A DNA stretch of 64,000 nt from Deltaproteobacteria bacterium (GTDB lineage: Bacteria; Myxococcota; Kuafuiibacteriia; Kuafuiibacteriales; Kuafuiibacteriaceae): positions 1 to 64,000 of the forward strand of contig JACKEN010000012.1 in NCBI GenBank assembly GCA_020632995.1, written 5' to 3'. Positions within the stretch are counted from its first letter, which is position 1. Each line of letters starts with the position of its first letter. Below, piece after piece: positions 51,564-60,270 of the stretch. The notes under the pieces were generated by a model that saw only the letters and a list, made by a program, of their open reading frames with translations, did not search any database and was not told the origin of the DNA. A program made the position numbers and the translations under genes.

Positions 51564-54500
51564 ATGTCACAGATCCAGGGCCCGCACTTCGAACGCCTCA
51601 CCGCCATCGCCGGCTCGGTCTCCGGGCGCCTGATCGCGATCGGCGGCCGCCGTGACGCCGAGGGCGTCACCAACTCCCGCGTCCACTTCTTCGAGGGCAA
51701 GAAGCTCAAGCCGAGCGCGGCGCTCGAGCTGGCGGCCCCGGTGGCCGCGCTCGCCTTCCTCGCCGACGACGTGCTGGCCATGGCCACCCCCCACGGGCAC
51801 GTCATGGGGGCGGACGTCTCGGGCGAGGTGCCGAAGGCGACCTTCGGCTTCACGCTGGACGCCGCGGCCCTCGCCCTGACCCGCGACGTCGAGGGGCAGC
51901 GCCTCTTCGCCGCGACCGAGGACGGCAAGCTCCTGGCCTTCGCCTTCCAGGGCGGGCAGCTCTCCACCCTCGCGATCCACACCCTCTCCCCGCGGCCCCT
52001 GCGGGCGGTGGCGTTCGACTCGATCACCGAGACCCTCGCCGCGGCGGGGGACGAGGGGGTGGTCTTCTGCGTCAAGGCCGGCGCGTCCGGGGGCGAGCCC
52101 CGCAGGATGCCTTGCGGTCAGGGCGGCGTCTTCAGCCTCGCCTTCACCGGCGACGGCCGGATCGCGGCGGGCTGCGGCGACGGCTCGATCCGGCTGTGCT
52201 TCCTCGACGGCGCGGTCGACGAAGAGGACCGCTCCGGCGACGACGCCCACCGCGGCGCGGTGCACGCCCTGGTCCTCGGGCCCGAGCTCCTCGACGAGGC
52301 GGGGCGGCCCCGGCCGCGGCGGCTCTTCTCTGCCGGCGCGGACGGCACCCTGGCCTCGTGGTTCATCGACGGGCGCAGGAAGCCCAAGCAGATCGCCCTC
52401 GGCAGCACCATGCTGAGCGGAGCAATCTGGGTTGCGCCGGGCGGCCGCGCCAAGCCCGAAGAGGCGGGCGGGCGGATCGCGGTCTCTACCGACGATCGGC
52501 GCCTGGTGGTCATCACCCTGGGTGAGAAGTCCGAGCCGGGCGAGACGATCGAGGTGGGCTCCGCCTTCGAGGGCCTGGCCGCGATGCTCCAGGCTCGCGC
52601 TCCGCAGGCCCGGTTGCAAGCGGTCGAGGCGGCGGCCCAGCAGCGGGAGGACGAGGCGCGCGAGCTCCTGGAGCGCGCCCTCGGCCAGGACGGCGCTCCC
52701 GAGGTACGGCAGAAGGCGGCCGAGGCCCTGGGTGAGGGCCTGCGTCGGCGCTCTCGGCCCGCCCTGCGGGCGGCGCTGAGCGACCCGAAGGCGCCGGTGC
52801 GGGCGGCCGCGCTCGCCGCGCTGACCGCGATCGAGGCCGACGCGCCGCTGTCGCCTCTGCGGGCGGCGCTCGCGTCAACCCATCCTGACATCAGGAAGGA
52901 GGCCCTCGCCCGCCTCCCCGCCCTGCGCGCGCGCTTCCCGCTCGTGCCCGGGCTGGTGGCCGAGGCGCTCTCGGACGAGGACCGCGAGGTCCGCCTCGCC
53001 GCGCTCGCCGCGGTCGCTGCGCTCGACCCTGGCGACCCGACGGCGCCGGTGCGCACCGCGCTCGAGCGCGCCCCCGCCGACGTCCGGCGTGAGGCGCTCC
53101 TCGGCCTCGCGCGGGCGAGGCACGCCAGCACCGAGGCGGGGAACGTGCTGGTGGAGCGGTGCCTGGACGACGAGGACGCGGCGGTCCGGCAGGCCGCGTT
53201 CTTCGTGGCGGTGGCGGCGCGCCCGCGCCTGCTCCGGCAGATGACGGTGGCGGATCCCGCCGCGGGCAAGGCGATGGCCGAGCTCCCGCGGGGTGAGGGT
53301 CCGGCGGAAGGCGCGCTCACGGACGAAGACCTGGCCCCGCTCTTCGCGGCCATGGCCTGTCAGCACCCCGACTCCGCGGTGCTGGGCGCGCGCGGCCTGG
53401 CCGCCCTCGGTGACGTGCGCGCGATCGGCGCCCTGTTGCAGCTGAGCCGGGAGCCGAACGCGCGCCTGCGCCGGTGGGTGGTGGACGTGCTCCTGATGGC
53501 GGCCCTCGCCATCCCCACCGACGAGCGGGCGAGCGGGCGGCTCTCCTGGCTCCTCGACGACGAGGACGACACCGTCGCGTTCGGCGCCTTCGACGCGCTC
53601 TCGATGTTGGCCACCCCTCACGGGGCAGAGGGGATGCTCGATCACGCGGAGGCGGCGCTGCGGGCGGGGCGGGCCGACGTGCGGCACCGCGCGCTCCAGA
53701 TCTTGATCCAGCACCGGGGCTCCGAGCGGGCCGACGCCCTGCTCGGGGAGGCGCTCGACGACGAGTCCGACAAGGTCCGGCAAGAGGCCTTGCGGACGCT
53801 CCTCGCCTGGCACACCTCCGACCCGAATGCCGCGCTGTCCCGGGGCATCGCGTCGAGGCACGCCGACGTGCGGCGCACGGTGGCGGAGCGCCTCACCAAG
53901 ATCAGCGCCCAGTGGGCGAAGGACCTGTTGCTCTCGGTCGTCTCGGACGCCTCGAGCGAGGTGGGCCTCGTGGCCCTCGAGGCCCTGACCAAGGAGGCGG
54001 CGGACAAGAAGCGCTCCGACGTGTTTCTGATGGCGATGCACTCGCCGCGCCCCGATGTGCGGGCGGCGGGGTGCAAGGGCTGCCACAAGGCCTCGGCCGA
54101 GGACCTGAAGGCTCGGCTCCTCGAGCTCGTCGACGACGAGCACCCCGAGGTGCACATCGCCGCGATCGAGGCGGTGGACGCCCTGGCCCAGGCGAGCGCG
54201 CAGGCCAAGAGCCTCGACGCGGAGGCGTTCCGGCAGGCCTTCGGCAGCGTGTTCTACGCGCTGCGGGTGCGGGCGGGGGAGCTGCTCGGCAAGCGACGCG
54301 ACGAGCGCGCGATCGAGCCCCTGAAGGCGCTGCTCTCGATCCCCAAGGTCTCCCAGGACCGCCCGAGCGAGATGCTGCGCCAGCGCGCGTCGCGGGCCCT
54401 GGCCGACGTCGGCGCGCCCTCGGTGGTGCCGTACTACGTCACCCTCCTCGACGACGAGGACGGGGTGGTGCGCGAGATGGGGGCGCGGGGGCTCGCCACC

Positions 54501-57500
54501 GCGTGTCGTCCGGGCACCGAGCAGCCCCTGGTGGACGCCCTGGCCCACGCGGACCTCGCGGTCCGCAGCTGGGCCGCGGAAGGTCTGGCTCGGCTGGGCG
54601 ACGCCCGCGCCCTCGGGGTGTTGGCGGGCACGCTCCAGCACGAGCACCGGCCCATCCGGATCGGCGCCATCCTGGGCCACGTGGCCCTCGGCCCCGATGG
54701 GGTGCGGGGATTGCTGGCTGGCTTGCAGGACCCGGATCGCGCGATCCAGGACCTCACCTTCAGCGTGGTGCTCGCGCGGGACATCGCCCTGGCCCGTCGC
54801 GGGCTGGAGCCGGACCTGCTGTTGTCCGCGCTGTCCTCGAACCACCCCGAGATTCGCTTCGCCGCCGCCCGCGCCCTCGAGGTGAGGAGCGCGGACGAGG
54901 TGCTGCACGAGGTGGCGCGGGAGCTGGTGGGCCCGAAGCGCCCCGAGCGCGCGGGCGACATGAAGAGCTGGCCCGAGAAGGACGAGCAGGCCCGCCTGCT
55001 CAACGTCATCGTGGCCGGCCTCGCGAGCGACCACCCCGAGCAGCGCTACGCCTCGGCGAGGATCCTCGAGCTGCGCGGCCAGCCGGAGGGCTTCTGGCGT
55101 GAGGCAAGGCGACTTGCGACCCCCGGCGGCGGGGCGAAGCCGCACACGAACTGGGAGGACGAGGCGCGCGAGCCCAAGAAGAAGGACTGGATCCGCAAGC
55201 TCTTCGGGCGGCGGACCCTGCCCGCGGCCCAGTCGGGCACCGAGCGGGTGCTCACCGTCCTGAAGTACGCGGGCGCCGCGGCGCCCCGCGCGGTGCCGCC
55301 CGAAGACGGCACTACGGTCATCGACGATCTGGTGCGCCTGCTGTTCGGGGCCTACGCGGGCCTGGTGCGCCAGGCCCCGGTCGCGGGCGAGGCGGACGAG
55401 ACCCACCGGGTGCGGCGGGACAGCCTGGACCGCCTGGCCGCCCTCGCTCGACATCCCGGGGTGGGGCGCGAGACCGCGCTCCCGATCTTCCGGCGGGGTC
55501 TCTCGGACCCGAACCACCTGGTGCGGCGTCAGGCCGCGGCCGGCTTGGCGAGCCTGTACCCCGAGGGCGCCCTGGCCCCGATGCTCGAGCAGCTGGACTC
55601 CTCGGCCGACGACGTGGGCCGGGCCGCGGTGGACGCGGTGCTCGAGCGGGCCCTGGCGGGGGACGCCGAGGCAAGGCAGCTTGCCCCGAAGACCCTGCTC
55701 GCGCGGAGCCCGAAGGTGCGGGCCCACGCGCTCGGGCGCCTGCCGCGCCTGTTCGAGAAGGGGAGCGTGGAGCCCTGGTTCATCGCGCTGGAGTGCCCAC
55801 ACGCCGACGTCCGCCTCGCGGTGGTCGACCGGCTGGACGCGCTGCCGCCCGGCGGCGCGGACGAGGGCCGCATCGCGGTGGCGCTTGGGCGCGCGCTCGA
55901 GAGCGAGCACGCGGACCTGAGGATGAAGGCGGCGATGAGCCTGGCCGCTCGCGGTGACGTGCGCACGGTCGACGTGTTCGCCGCGTTCCTGCGGGGCGAG
56001 GACACCGCGGCGCAGGCCACCCGCGGCCTGGTGCGGCTCGGGACGTCGACCGTGCGGGACCCGCAGGCCGACTGCGCCGCGCTCGCTGCGCGCGCGCTGG
56101 CCGCGCGCATCGAGGAGGATCCGGACGCGACGGCGGACAAGGGCGCGCTCCTCGAGGCGATGGGTGTGGTGAAGAGCCCGGCCGCCGCGCCGACCGTGCT
56201 CGCGTTGCTCGCGCACGACGACGCGTCGGTGGCGCGGGCTGCGTGGTCCACCCTGGTCACCATCGCGCGGGACGAGACCCGCCCCGACGTGGTGCTCACC
56301 GAAGGTGGGCGGCGGCACCGCTACCACGAGGCGCTGGCCCTCGAGTACGCGGCGGCGGCGGCGAAGGGCGCGTCGGTCGAGCTGCGAGGCGCGGCCGCGC
56401 GCCTGTTGCGCGACGTGGACGACGCCCAAGCCGAGGCGGCGCTGGCGGCGCTCCTCGAGGACCGCGAGGAGTCGGTGCGGGTGGCGGCGGCGGAGGCCCT
56501 GGCGTTCCGGGCCGAGCACGTGCCTGGCGCCACCGTGGCCCCGCTCGAGAAGGCGCTCGGCGGGCAGCGGCGGGAGCTGGTGCTCCCCGCCGCGCTGGGC
56601 CTGGCCGCCCAGGCGCGCAAGGAGGCCTTCCGTCCCCTCATGCTGGTGTTCAAGGCCGGCCTGGAGGAGGAGCGGCAGCGGGCGGTGCTGGGCCTCGGCG
56701 CGCTGGGCGACGATCGGGCGATCGACGAGCTCTTCGCGCTGGTGGATCCGCAAGCCGAGTTGCCGGACGAGGATCGGGCCTTCGCGCCGTTCGCGGCCGA
56801 GGCCCTGGGCGAGATGCTCCCTCGCATCGGCGACCCCGAGCGCAGGAAGACGGTGCGCGAGGTGGTGGAGCGGCTGGCCCGCGAGGGGCAGCCGGAGGTG
56901 CGGCGCCGCGCCCTGGTGGGTATGCGGCGGGCGGGGGACGACGAGAGCCGTCACGTGCTCGAGCGGGTGGCCCACGACGTCCACGACGACGCGGCGGTGC
57001 GTCAGGCCGCGGTGGAGCAGCTGGGCATCCTGCGGGCGGCGGCGTCCGAGCAGGTGCTGGGCGACGTGCTCAGGGACGAGAACCGCGCGGTGCGCGCGGC
57101 GGCCCTCGACGCCCTGATGAAGATCCTCCCCGAGGATCCGACCCGGGTGAGCCTCTTGGGGCTCGACAGCCCGCACGCCGACATCGCCGCCCCGGCCGCG
57201 GCGTTCCTCGCCGAGCGCGGCGATCCCGCCACCCTGGTGGGGCGCATGCCGGCGGTGAAGGACGCCGGGGTGCTGCGCCGGCTCCGTCAGGGACTGGTGC
57301 GCAGGCAGGCCTGCCCTTCGACCGAGGTGGCGGCGCTCCTCGCGGGTGAGGACGCCCAGCCGCGGGCCGAGGCGGCGTGGCTGGCCGGCGCGTGCGGCGA
57401 CCCCGCGCTGGGCCCAGCGGTCCTGAAGGCGGTGGACGCGAGCGCGAAGGCCTGGGCGGCCGAGAAGAAGGCGGTGGACGCGAGGGCGTGGACCGCCGCG

Positions 57501-58091
57501 CTGTGGGCGGCGGGGCGCCTCGAGGCCGACGCCCGAGGGCGCGCCCTCGCGGCGGCGGGTCAGGCCGATGCGCCCGCCTCGGTGCGGGCGGAGGCGCTGC
57601 GCTTCCTCGCCCGCTTCGGGCAGGCCAAGGACGTGGCCGCGATCGGGGCGTGCCTCACCGCGCAGGCGGCCGAGGTTCGCGCCGCGGCGGCCGCGGCGCT
57701 GGTCGCCCTCGCGCCGAGCTCGGCCCGGGACCAGCTGGGCAAGGTGGCGGTGGCCGACGCGGCCGCGCTCCAGCCGATGGTCGACGTGGCGCTCGCCGTC
57801 GACGCCCGGGGCCTGCTGGGCTCCGAGGCCGGTCGGCAGGTCGCCTTGCCGTCGGTGATCGGGCACGGGCAGCTGGACGCGCTGGTGGCGCTGGCCACCG
57901 GCCAGGGCGAAGACCCCAGCCGGACCATCGCGATCAGCAGCCTGGGCCGGATCGGGGGCGAGGCGGCGGGGCGGGCCCTGACGTCGATCCTCGAGCGCAA
58001 GGGCGAGCCGGACGCGGTGCGCGCGGTGGCCTTCAAGGCGCTCCGCCGCGCTCAGCGCGCGGCCGAGAAGCACACCGGAGGCGAGAGCTGA
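51564..58091 (+). CDS. Giant beta-propeller plus HEAT/ARM-repeat protein of the retron locus
   Basis: 2175 aa. Residues ~1-320 look like a WD40-type propeller with repeats such as LRAVAFDSITETLAAAGDEG, VFSLAFTGDGRIAAGCGDGS and PRRLFSAGADGTLASWFIDG. From ~330 to the end there are tens of HEAT repeats (APVRAAALAALTAI, DREVRLAALAAVAAL, PEVRRRALVGMRRAG). A lysine-rich insert lies near residue 1200 (KKKDWIRKLFGRR). No nuclease or ATPase motif. The stop TGATG overlaps the next ATG. It resembles the ARM-repeat component of one retron class. Likely a sensor or scaffold that binds a target or the RT-msDNA complex. Confidence 0.88.
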   Translation: MSQIQGPHFERLTAIAGSVSGRLIAIGGRRDAEGVTNSRVHFFEGKKLKPSAALELAAPVAALAFLADDVLAMATPHGHVMGADVSGEVPKATFGFTLDAAALALTRDVEGQRLFAATEDGKLLAFAFQGGQLSTLAIHTLSPRPLRAVAFDSITETLAAAGDEGVVFCVKAGASGGEPRRMPCGQGGVFSLAFTGDGRIAAGCGDGSIRLCFLDGAVDEEDRSGDDAHRGAVHALVLGPELLDEAGRPRPRRLFSAGADGTLASWFIDGRRKPKQIALGSTMLSGAIWVAPGGRAKPEEAGGRIAVSTDDRRLVVITLGEKSEPGETIEVGSAFEGLAAMLQARAPQARLQAVEAAAQQREDEARELLERALGQDGAPEVRQKAAEALGEGLRRRSRPALRAALSDPKAPVRAAALAALTAIEADAPLSPLRAALASTHPDIRKEALARLPALRARFPLVPGLVAEALSDEDREVRLAALAAVAALDPGDPTAPVRTALERAPADVRREALLGLARARHASTEAGNVLVERCLDDEDAAVRQAAFFVAVAARPRLLRQMTVADPAAGKAMAELPRGEGPAEGALTDEDLAPLFAAMACQHPDSAVLGARGLAALGDVRAIGALLQLSREPNARLRRWVVDVLLMAALAIPTDERASGRLSWLLDDEDDTVAFGAFDALSMLATPHGAEGMLDHAEAALRAGRADVRHRALQILIQHRGSERADALLGEALDDESDKVRQEALRTLLAWHTSDPNAALSRGIASRHADVRRTVAERLTKISAQWAKDLLLSVVSDASSEVGLVALEALTKEAADKKRSDVFLMAMHSPRPDVRAAGCKGCHKASAEDLKARLLELVDDEHPEVHIAAIEAVDALAQASAQAKSLDAEAFRQAFGSVFYALRVRAGELLGKRRDERAIEPLKALLSIPKVSQDRPSEMLRQRASRALADVGAPSVVPYYVTLLDDEDGVVREMGARGLATACRPGTEQPLVDALAHADLAVRSWAAEGLARLGDARALGVLAGTLQHEHRPIRIGAILGHVALGPDGVRGLLAGLQDPDRAIQDLTFSVVLARDIALARRGLEPDLLLSALSSNHPEIRFAAARALEVRSADEVLHEVARELVGPKRPERAGDMKSWPEKDEQARLLNVIVAGLASDHPEQRYASARILELRGQPEGFWREARRLATPGGGAKPHTNWEDEAREPKKKDWIRKLFGRRTLPAAQSGTERVLTVLKYAGAAAPRAVPPEDGTTVIDDLVRLLFGAYAGLVRQAPVAGEADETHRVRRDSLDRLAALARHPGVGRETALPIFRRGLSDPNHLVRRQAAAGLASLYPEGALAPMLEQLDSSADDVGRAAVDAVLERALAGDAEARQLAPKTLLARSPKVRAHALGRLPRLFEKGSVEPWFIALECPHADVRLAVVDRLDALPPGGADEGRIAVALGRALESEHADLRMKAAMSLAARGDVRTVDVFAAFLRGEDTAAQATRGLVRLGTSTVRDPQADCAALAARALAARIEEDPDATADKGALLEAMGVVKSPAAAPTVLALLAHDDASVARAAWSTLVTIARDETRPDVVLTEGGRRHRYHEALALEYAAAAAKGASVELRGAAARLLRDVDDAQAEAALAALLEDREESVRVAAAEALAFRAEHVPGATVAPLEKALGGQRRELVLPAALGLAAQARKEAFRPLMLVFKAGLEEERQRAVLGLGALGDDRAIDELFALVDPQAELPDEDRAFAPFAAEALGEMLPRIGDPERRKTVREVVERLAREGQPEVRRRALVGMRRAGDDESRHVLERVAHDVHDDAAVRQAAVEQLGILRAAASEQVLGDVLRDENRAVRAAALDALMKILPEDPTRVSLLGLDSPHADIAAPAAAFLAERGDPATLVGRMPAVKDAGVLRRLRQGLVRRQACPSTEVAALLAGEDAQPRAEAAWLAGACGDPALGPAVLKAVDASAKAWAAEKKAVDARAWTAALWAAGRLEADARGRALAAAGQADAPASVRAEALRFLARFGQAKDVAAIGACLTAQAAEVRAAAAAALVALAPSSARDQLGKVAVADAAALQPMVDVALAVDARGLLGSEAGRQVALPSVIGHGQLDALVALATGQGEDPSRTIAISSLGRIGGEAAGRALTSILERKGEPDAVRAVAFKALRRAQRAAEKHTGGES

Positions 58092-59899
58092 TGAGCGCTG
58101 AAGTGAAGCGCGTGCGCGTCCGCTACGACGCGCCCAAGGTGCCGAGCGCGGACGCGGAGCACCTCCACCTGGCGCTGTCCACCGACGGGGTGCGCTCCTC
58201 GGCCGCGGTGCGGGGCGAGGTCGTGCACCCCGGGGTGGTGCGCGACGCGCTCTTGACGGTGGCCGACGTGTTGTCCAGCGACCTGCGCTTCAAGGCCCAG
58301 GATCGCTCCGACTATCTGGCCTACCTCCTGAAGCAGGGCAAGCAGGCCTCCAAGGAGCTGTGGAACGCCCAGAAGGCCTATCTCGACGCGAAGTACGGCG
58401 AGGCGGAGCAGGGCGAGGCGCCGCTGGACCCGGTGCTGTCGGTGACCGAGGAGGGTGTGGCGCTCGAGGTCTTCTCGCGCGACGAGTCCTCGTACGCGCG
58501 CCTGTTCATCCGGGCCGAGGCGCTGAAGGATGCGCAGCTGGTGCCCGGCACCACCCACCTCGAGTTGTCGCCCGAGGTGGTGGCGTCGCTCGCGCGGATC
58601 CGCTCCTACCGGCAGACCACCCTCTCGATCCAGCCGGCGGAGGCGGGGGAGGAGCGTGAGCTGCGGGTGCCCTATCGCTGGGTGCGGGCGTTCAGCCAGG
58701 TGCAGGCCGCGTCCACCCTGCCGGCCCAGACCTTCGAGCTGGCCCCGGTGGATCTGTACAACGTGCTCCTCACGCTGCGGCAGAACAAGGCCAAGACCTC
58801 GCCCCGGGCGCTCCGCTACGAGCTTGTGCCGGGCGAGGCGCCGCGCCTGGTGCTCGAGCCGTGGGACATCGTGCTCGAGGGCACCGCCGGGGTGTACCAG
58901 GGCGATCGGCCCCAGGTGCTGCGGACCTGGGGGCGAAAGCGCCTGATGGCCCTGTCGCGCTTGTTGCCCCACGCCCAGCGGGTCACCGTCCGGGTGATGG
59001 GCGCAGGCCTGCCTGCGATCTACGTGGTGGACCTGGGCGACGCGACCCTGACCCTGGCCTTGTCCGGTTGGGTCGACAGCGGCTGGGCCGGTATCGCCAC
59101 CTTCGATCTGCTCGCCGCGGGGCCGGTCGACGACCTCATCGGGCGGCGCCTCTTGGAGCGCCTGGACGCGGGGCCGGCCACGCTGGCCGAGCTCGCGGCG
59201 GCGCTCGGCCGCACCCCGAACGAGGTCCGCCAGACCATCCTGGTAGAGATGCAGCGGGGGCGGGTGGTGCACGACATCCCGGCCGGGCGCTTCCTGCGCC
59301 GGGACCTCTTCGCGGACGCGGTGGAGCTCGAGCGGGTGAAGTACCGCGACGAGCGCGAGGCGGAGGCGCACCGGCTCCTCGAGACCCCGGAGCAGGTTCG
59401 GTTGACAAAGGTGCACGACCTCGGCGCCGACGGGGTCCGGATCGAGGGCGAGGTCGAGGACAAGAAGGCCCACCGGACCTACCAGGCCTCCTTCACCCTC
59501 GATCGCGAGGGCCGCACGGTGGACGCCACCTGCTCGAGCCCGGCGTTCCGGCGCTCCGGCCTGCGCGAGGGGCCTACGGTGCCGATGATCGCGCTCCGGC
59601 TGGCCTACGCGCGGGCGCAGGCGGCGCTGGAGGCGGCCCGGGGCACCCCGGAGGGGCGCAAGCTCATCCGGGCCGAGACCCGGACCCTGGTGCGGCGCGA
59701 GCGCGGGGGCGCAACGACCTACCGCATCTCGCTCGACGAGCGGCAAGTTACCTTGCGATGGGGCAGGCGGCTCGACGCGATGCGGATGCATCGGATGTTC
59801 TTTGGTGACGCGGACGCGGCGCGCGATGAGTACTTCGCGCGCCTCGATCGCCTCGCCGTGAAGGGATTCATCGACTCGAGCGCGGCCGAGGCCGTCTGA
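58091..59899 (+). CDS. SWIM-like (decayed) plus C-terminal WGR-domain protein
   Basis: 602 aa. The first ~440 residues include a winged-helix-like segment (ATLAELAAALGRTPNEVRQTI and VVHDIPAGRFL). Residues ~465-500 align with a SWIM zinc finger (TYQASFTLDREGRTVDATCS), but only Cys481 is left; the second Cys and the Cys-x-His pair are gone. The C-terminus (about 540-595) is a WGR domain: TYRISLDERQVTLRWGRRLD, with WGR at residues 557-559, then FFGDADAARDEYFARL. WGR domains bind nucleic acid ends in PARPs. It overlaps the giant gene's stop and precedes the retron RNA. Confidence 0.85.
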   Translation: MSAEVKRVRVRYDAPKVPSADAEHLHLALSTDGVRSSAAVRGEVVHPGVVRDALLTVADVLSSDLRFKAQDRSDYLAYLLKQGKQASKELWNAQKAYLDAKYGEAEQGEAPLDPVLSVTEEGVALEVFSRDESSYARLFIRAEALKDAQLVPGTTHLELSPEVVASLARIRSYRQTTLSIQPAEAGEERELRVPYRWVRAFSQVQAASTLPAQTFELAPVDLYNVLLTLRQNKAKTSPRALRYELVPGEAPRLVLEPWDIVLEGTAGVYQGDRPQVLRTWGRKRLMALSRLLPHAQRVTVRVMGAGLPAIYVVDLGDATLTLALSGWVDSGWAGIATFDLLAAGPVDDLIGRRLLERLDAGPATLAELAAALGRTPNEVRQTILVEMQRGRVVHDIPAGRFLRRDLFADAVELERVKYRDEREAEAHRLLETPEQVRLTKVHDLGADGVRIEGEVEDKKAHRTYQASFTLDREGRTVDATCSSPAFRRSGLREGPTVPMIALRLAYARAQAALEAARGTPEGRKLIRAETRTLVRRERGGATTYRISLDERQVTLRWGRRLDAMRMHRMFFGDADAARDEYFARLDRLAVKGFIDSSAAEAV

Positions 59900-59959
59900 C
59901 GCTCATGATCGCTGGACGGGAGGAGAGAAGAGTCGTATAGAGCTGGTGCATAGTTACAT

Positions 59960-59985
59960 AGAGCTGCTGTCACCGAGGTGGAGGA
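59960..59985 (+). repeat. Retron inverted repeat a1
   Basis: This segment (AGAGCTGCTGTCACCGAGGT, then GGAGGA) is the reverse complement of 60210-60236, with one base missing. Retron a1/a2 pairing holds the msr and msd together and is needed for priming. Confidence 0.9.
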
Positions 59986-60029
59986 GTCGTTACTCGTTAG
60001 CTTTTGGGCGGCGTCGCGCCGTCCAAGCT
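59984..60029 (+). other. msr hairpins and candidate branch site
   Basis: First hairpin GAGT-CGTT-ACTC (59984-59995). Second: AGCTT with a 2-nt bulge, GGGCGGCG, loop TCG, CGCCGTCC, AAGCT (59999-60029). Between them TTAGC with the G at 60000; in the E. coli retron Ec86 the branching G also lies in TTAGC. Confidence 0.7.
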
Positions 60030-60053
60030 CAGTCATTCGGCAATCTCCACAAG

Positions 60054-60178
60054 GTAGGCTATGCGTGGTTTGGCTCCCACCAGGGGGTACTAGTTGTCGG
60101 CCTAGCTGGGCCAACCACGCATCCGAGGTTCAGGCCAACAACTAGTACCCCCTGGTGGGGCCAAACCGGTGAGCCTAC
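60054..60178 (+). other. msd hairpin (DNA template segment)
   Basis: A 125-nt hairpin. The arms pair through GTAGGCT, an internal loop (ATGCGT opposite GGTG), GGTTTGGC, one bulged T, CCCACCAGGGGGTACTAG and TTGTYGGCCT. The loop is 60104-60131. ATGCGTGGTT in the 5' arm (60061-60070) is also complementary to AACCACGCAT (60113-60122) in the loop, giving an alternative fold. Confidence 0.88.
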
Positions 60179-60209
60179 CGTGTCCCATGTTGGAAGTGGC
60201 GGTCTCGGT

Positions 60210-60236
60210 TCCTCCACCTCGGTGAACAGCAGCTCT
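60210..60236 (+). repeat. Retron inverted repeat a2
   Basis: TCCTCCACCTCGGTGAACAG then CAGCTCT; the reverse complement of a1. It lies 34 bp before the RT start codon, the usual order msr-msd-a2-RT. Confidence 0.9.
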
Positions 60237-60270
60237 CGTACTATCCCAGCGTCGTGCGCTCGAAGACGCC

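Larger units (their letters stand above)
59950..60245 (+). ncRNA. Retron msr-msd non-coding RNA
   Basis: The 370-bp gap between the WGR gene and the RT has the full retron layout: a1 at 59960-59985 pairs with a2 at 60210-60236 (26 bp with one bulge); the msr part holds two hairpins (59984-59995 and 59999-60029); a TTAGC at 59997-60001 gives a candidate branching G at 60000; and the msd is a long hairpin, arms 60054-60103 and 60132-60178, with a 28-nt loop. This RNA would be template and primer for the msDNA. Exact RNA ends are not known from sequence. Confidence 0.92.

Noticed and set aside
52875..58073. Very long minus-strand open frame opposite the giant HEAT gene
   Set aside because: High-GC shadow: the translation is rich in Arg, Gly, Pro, His and Gln with no domain, while the + strand is plainly coding.
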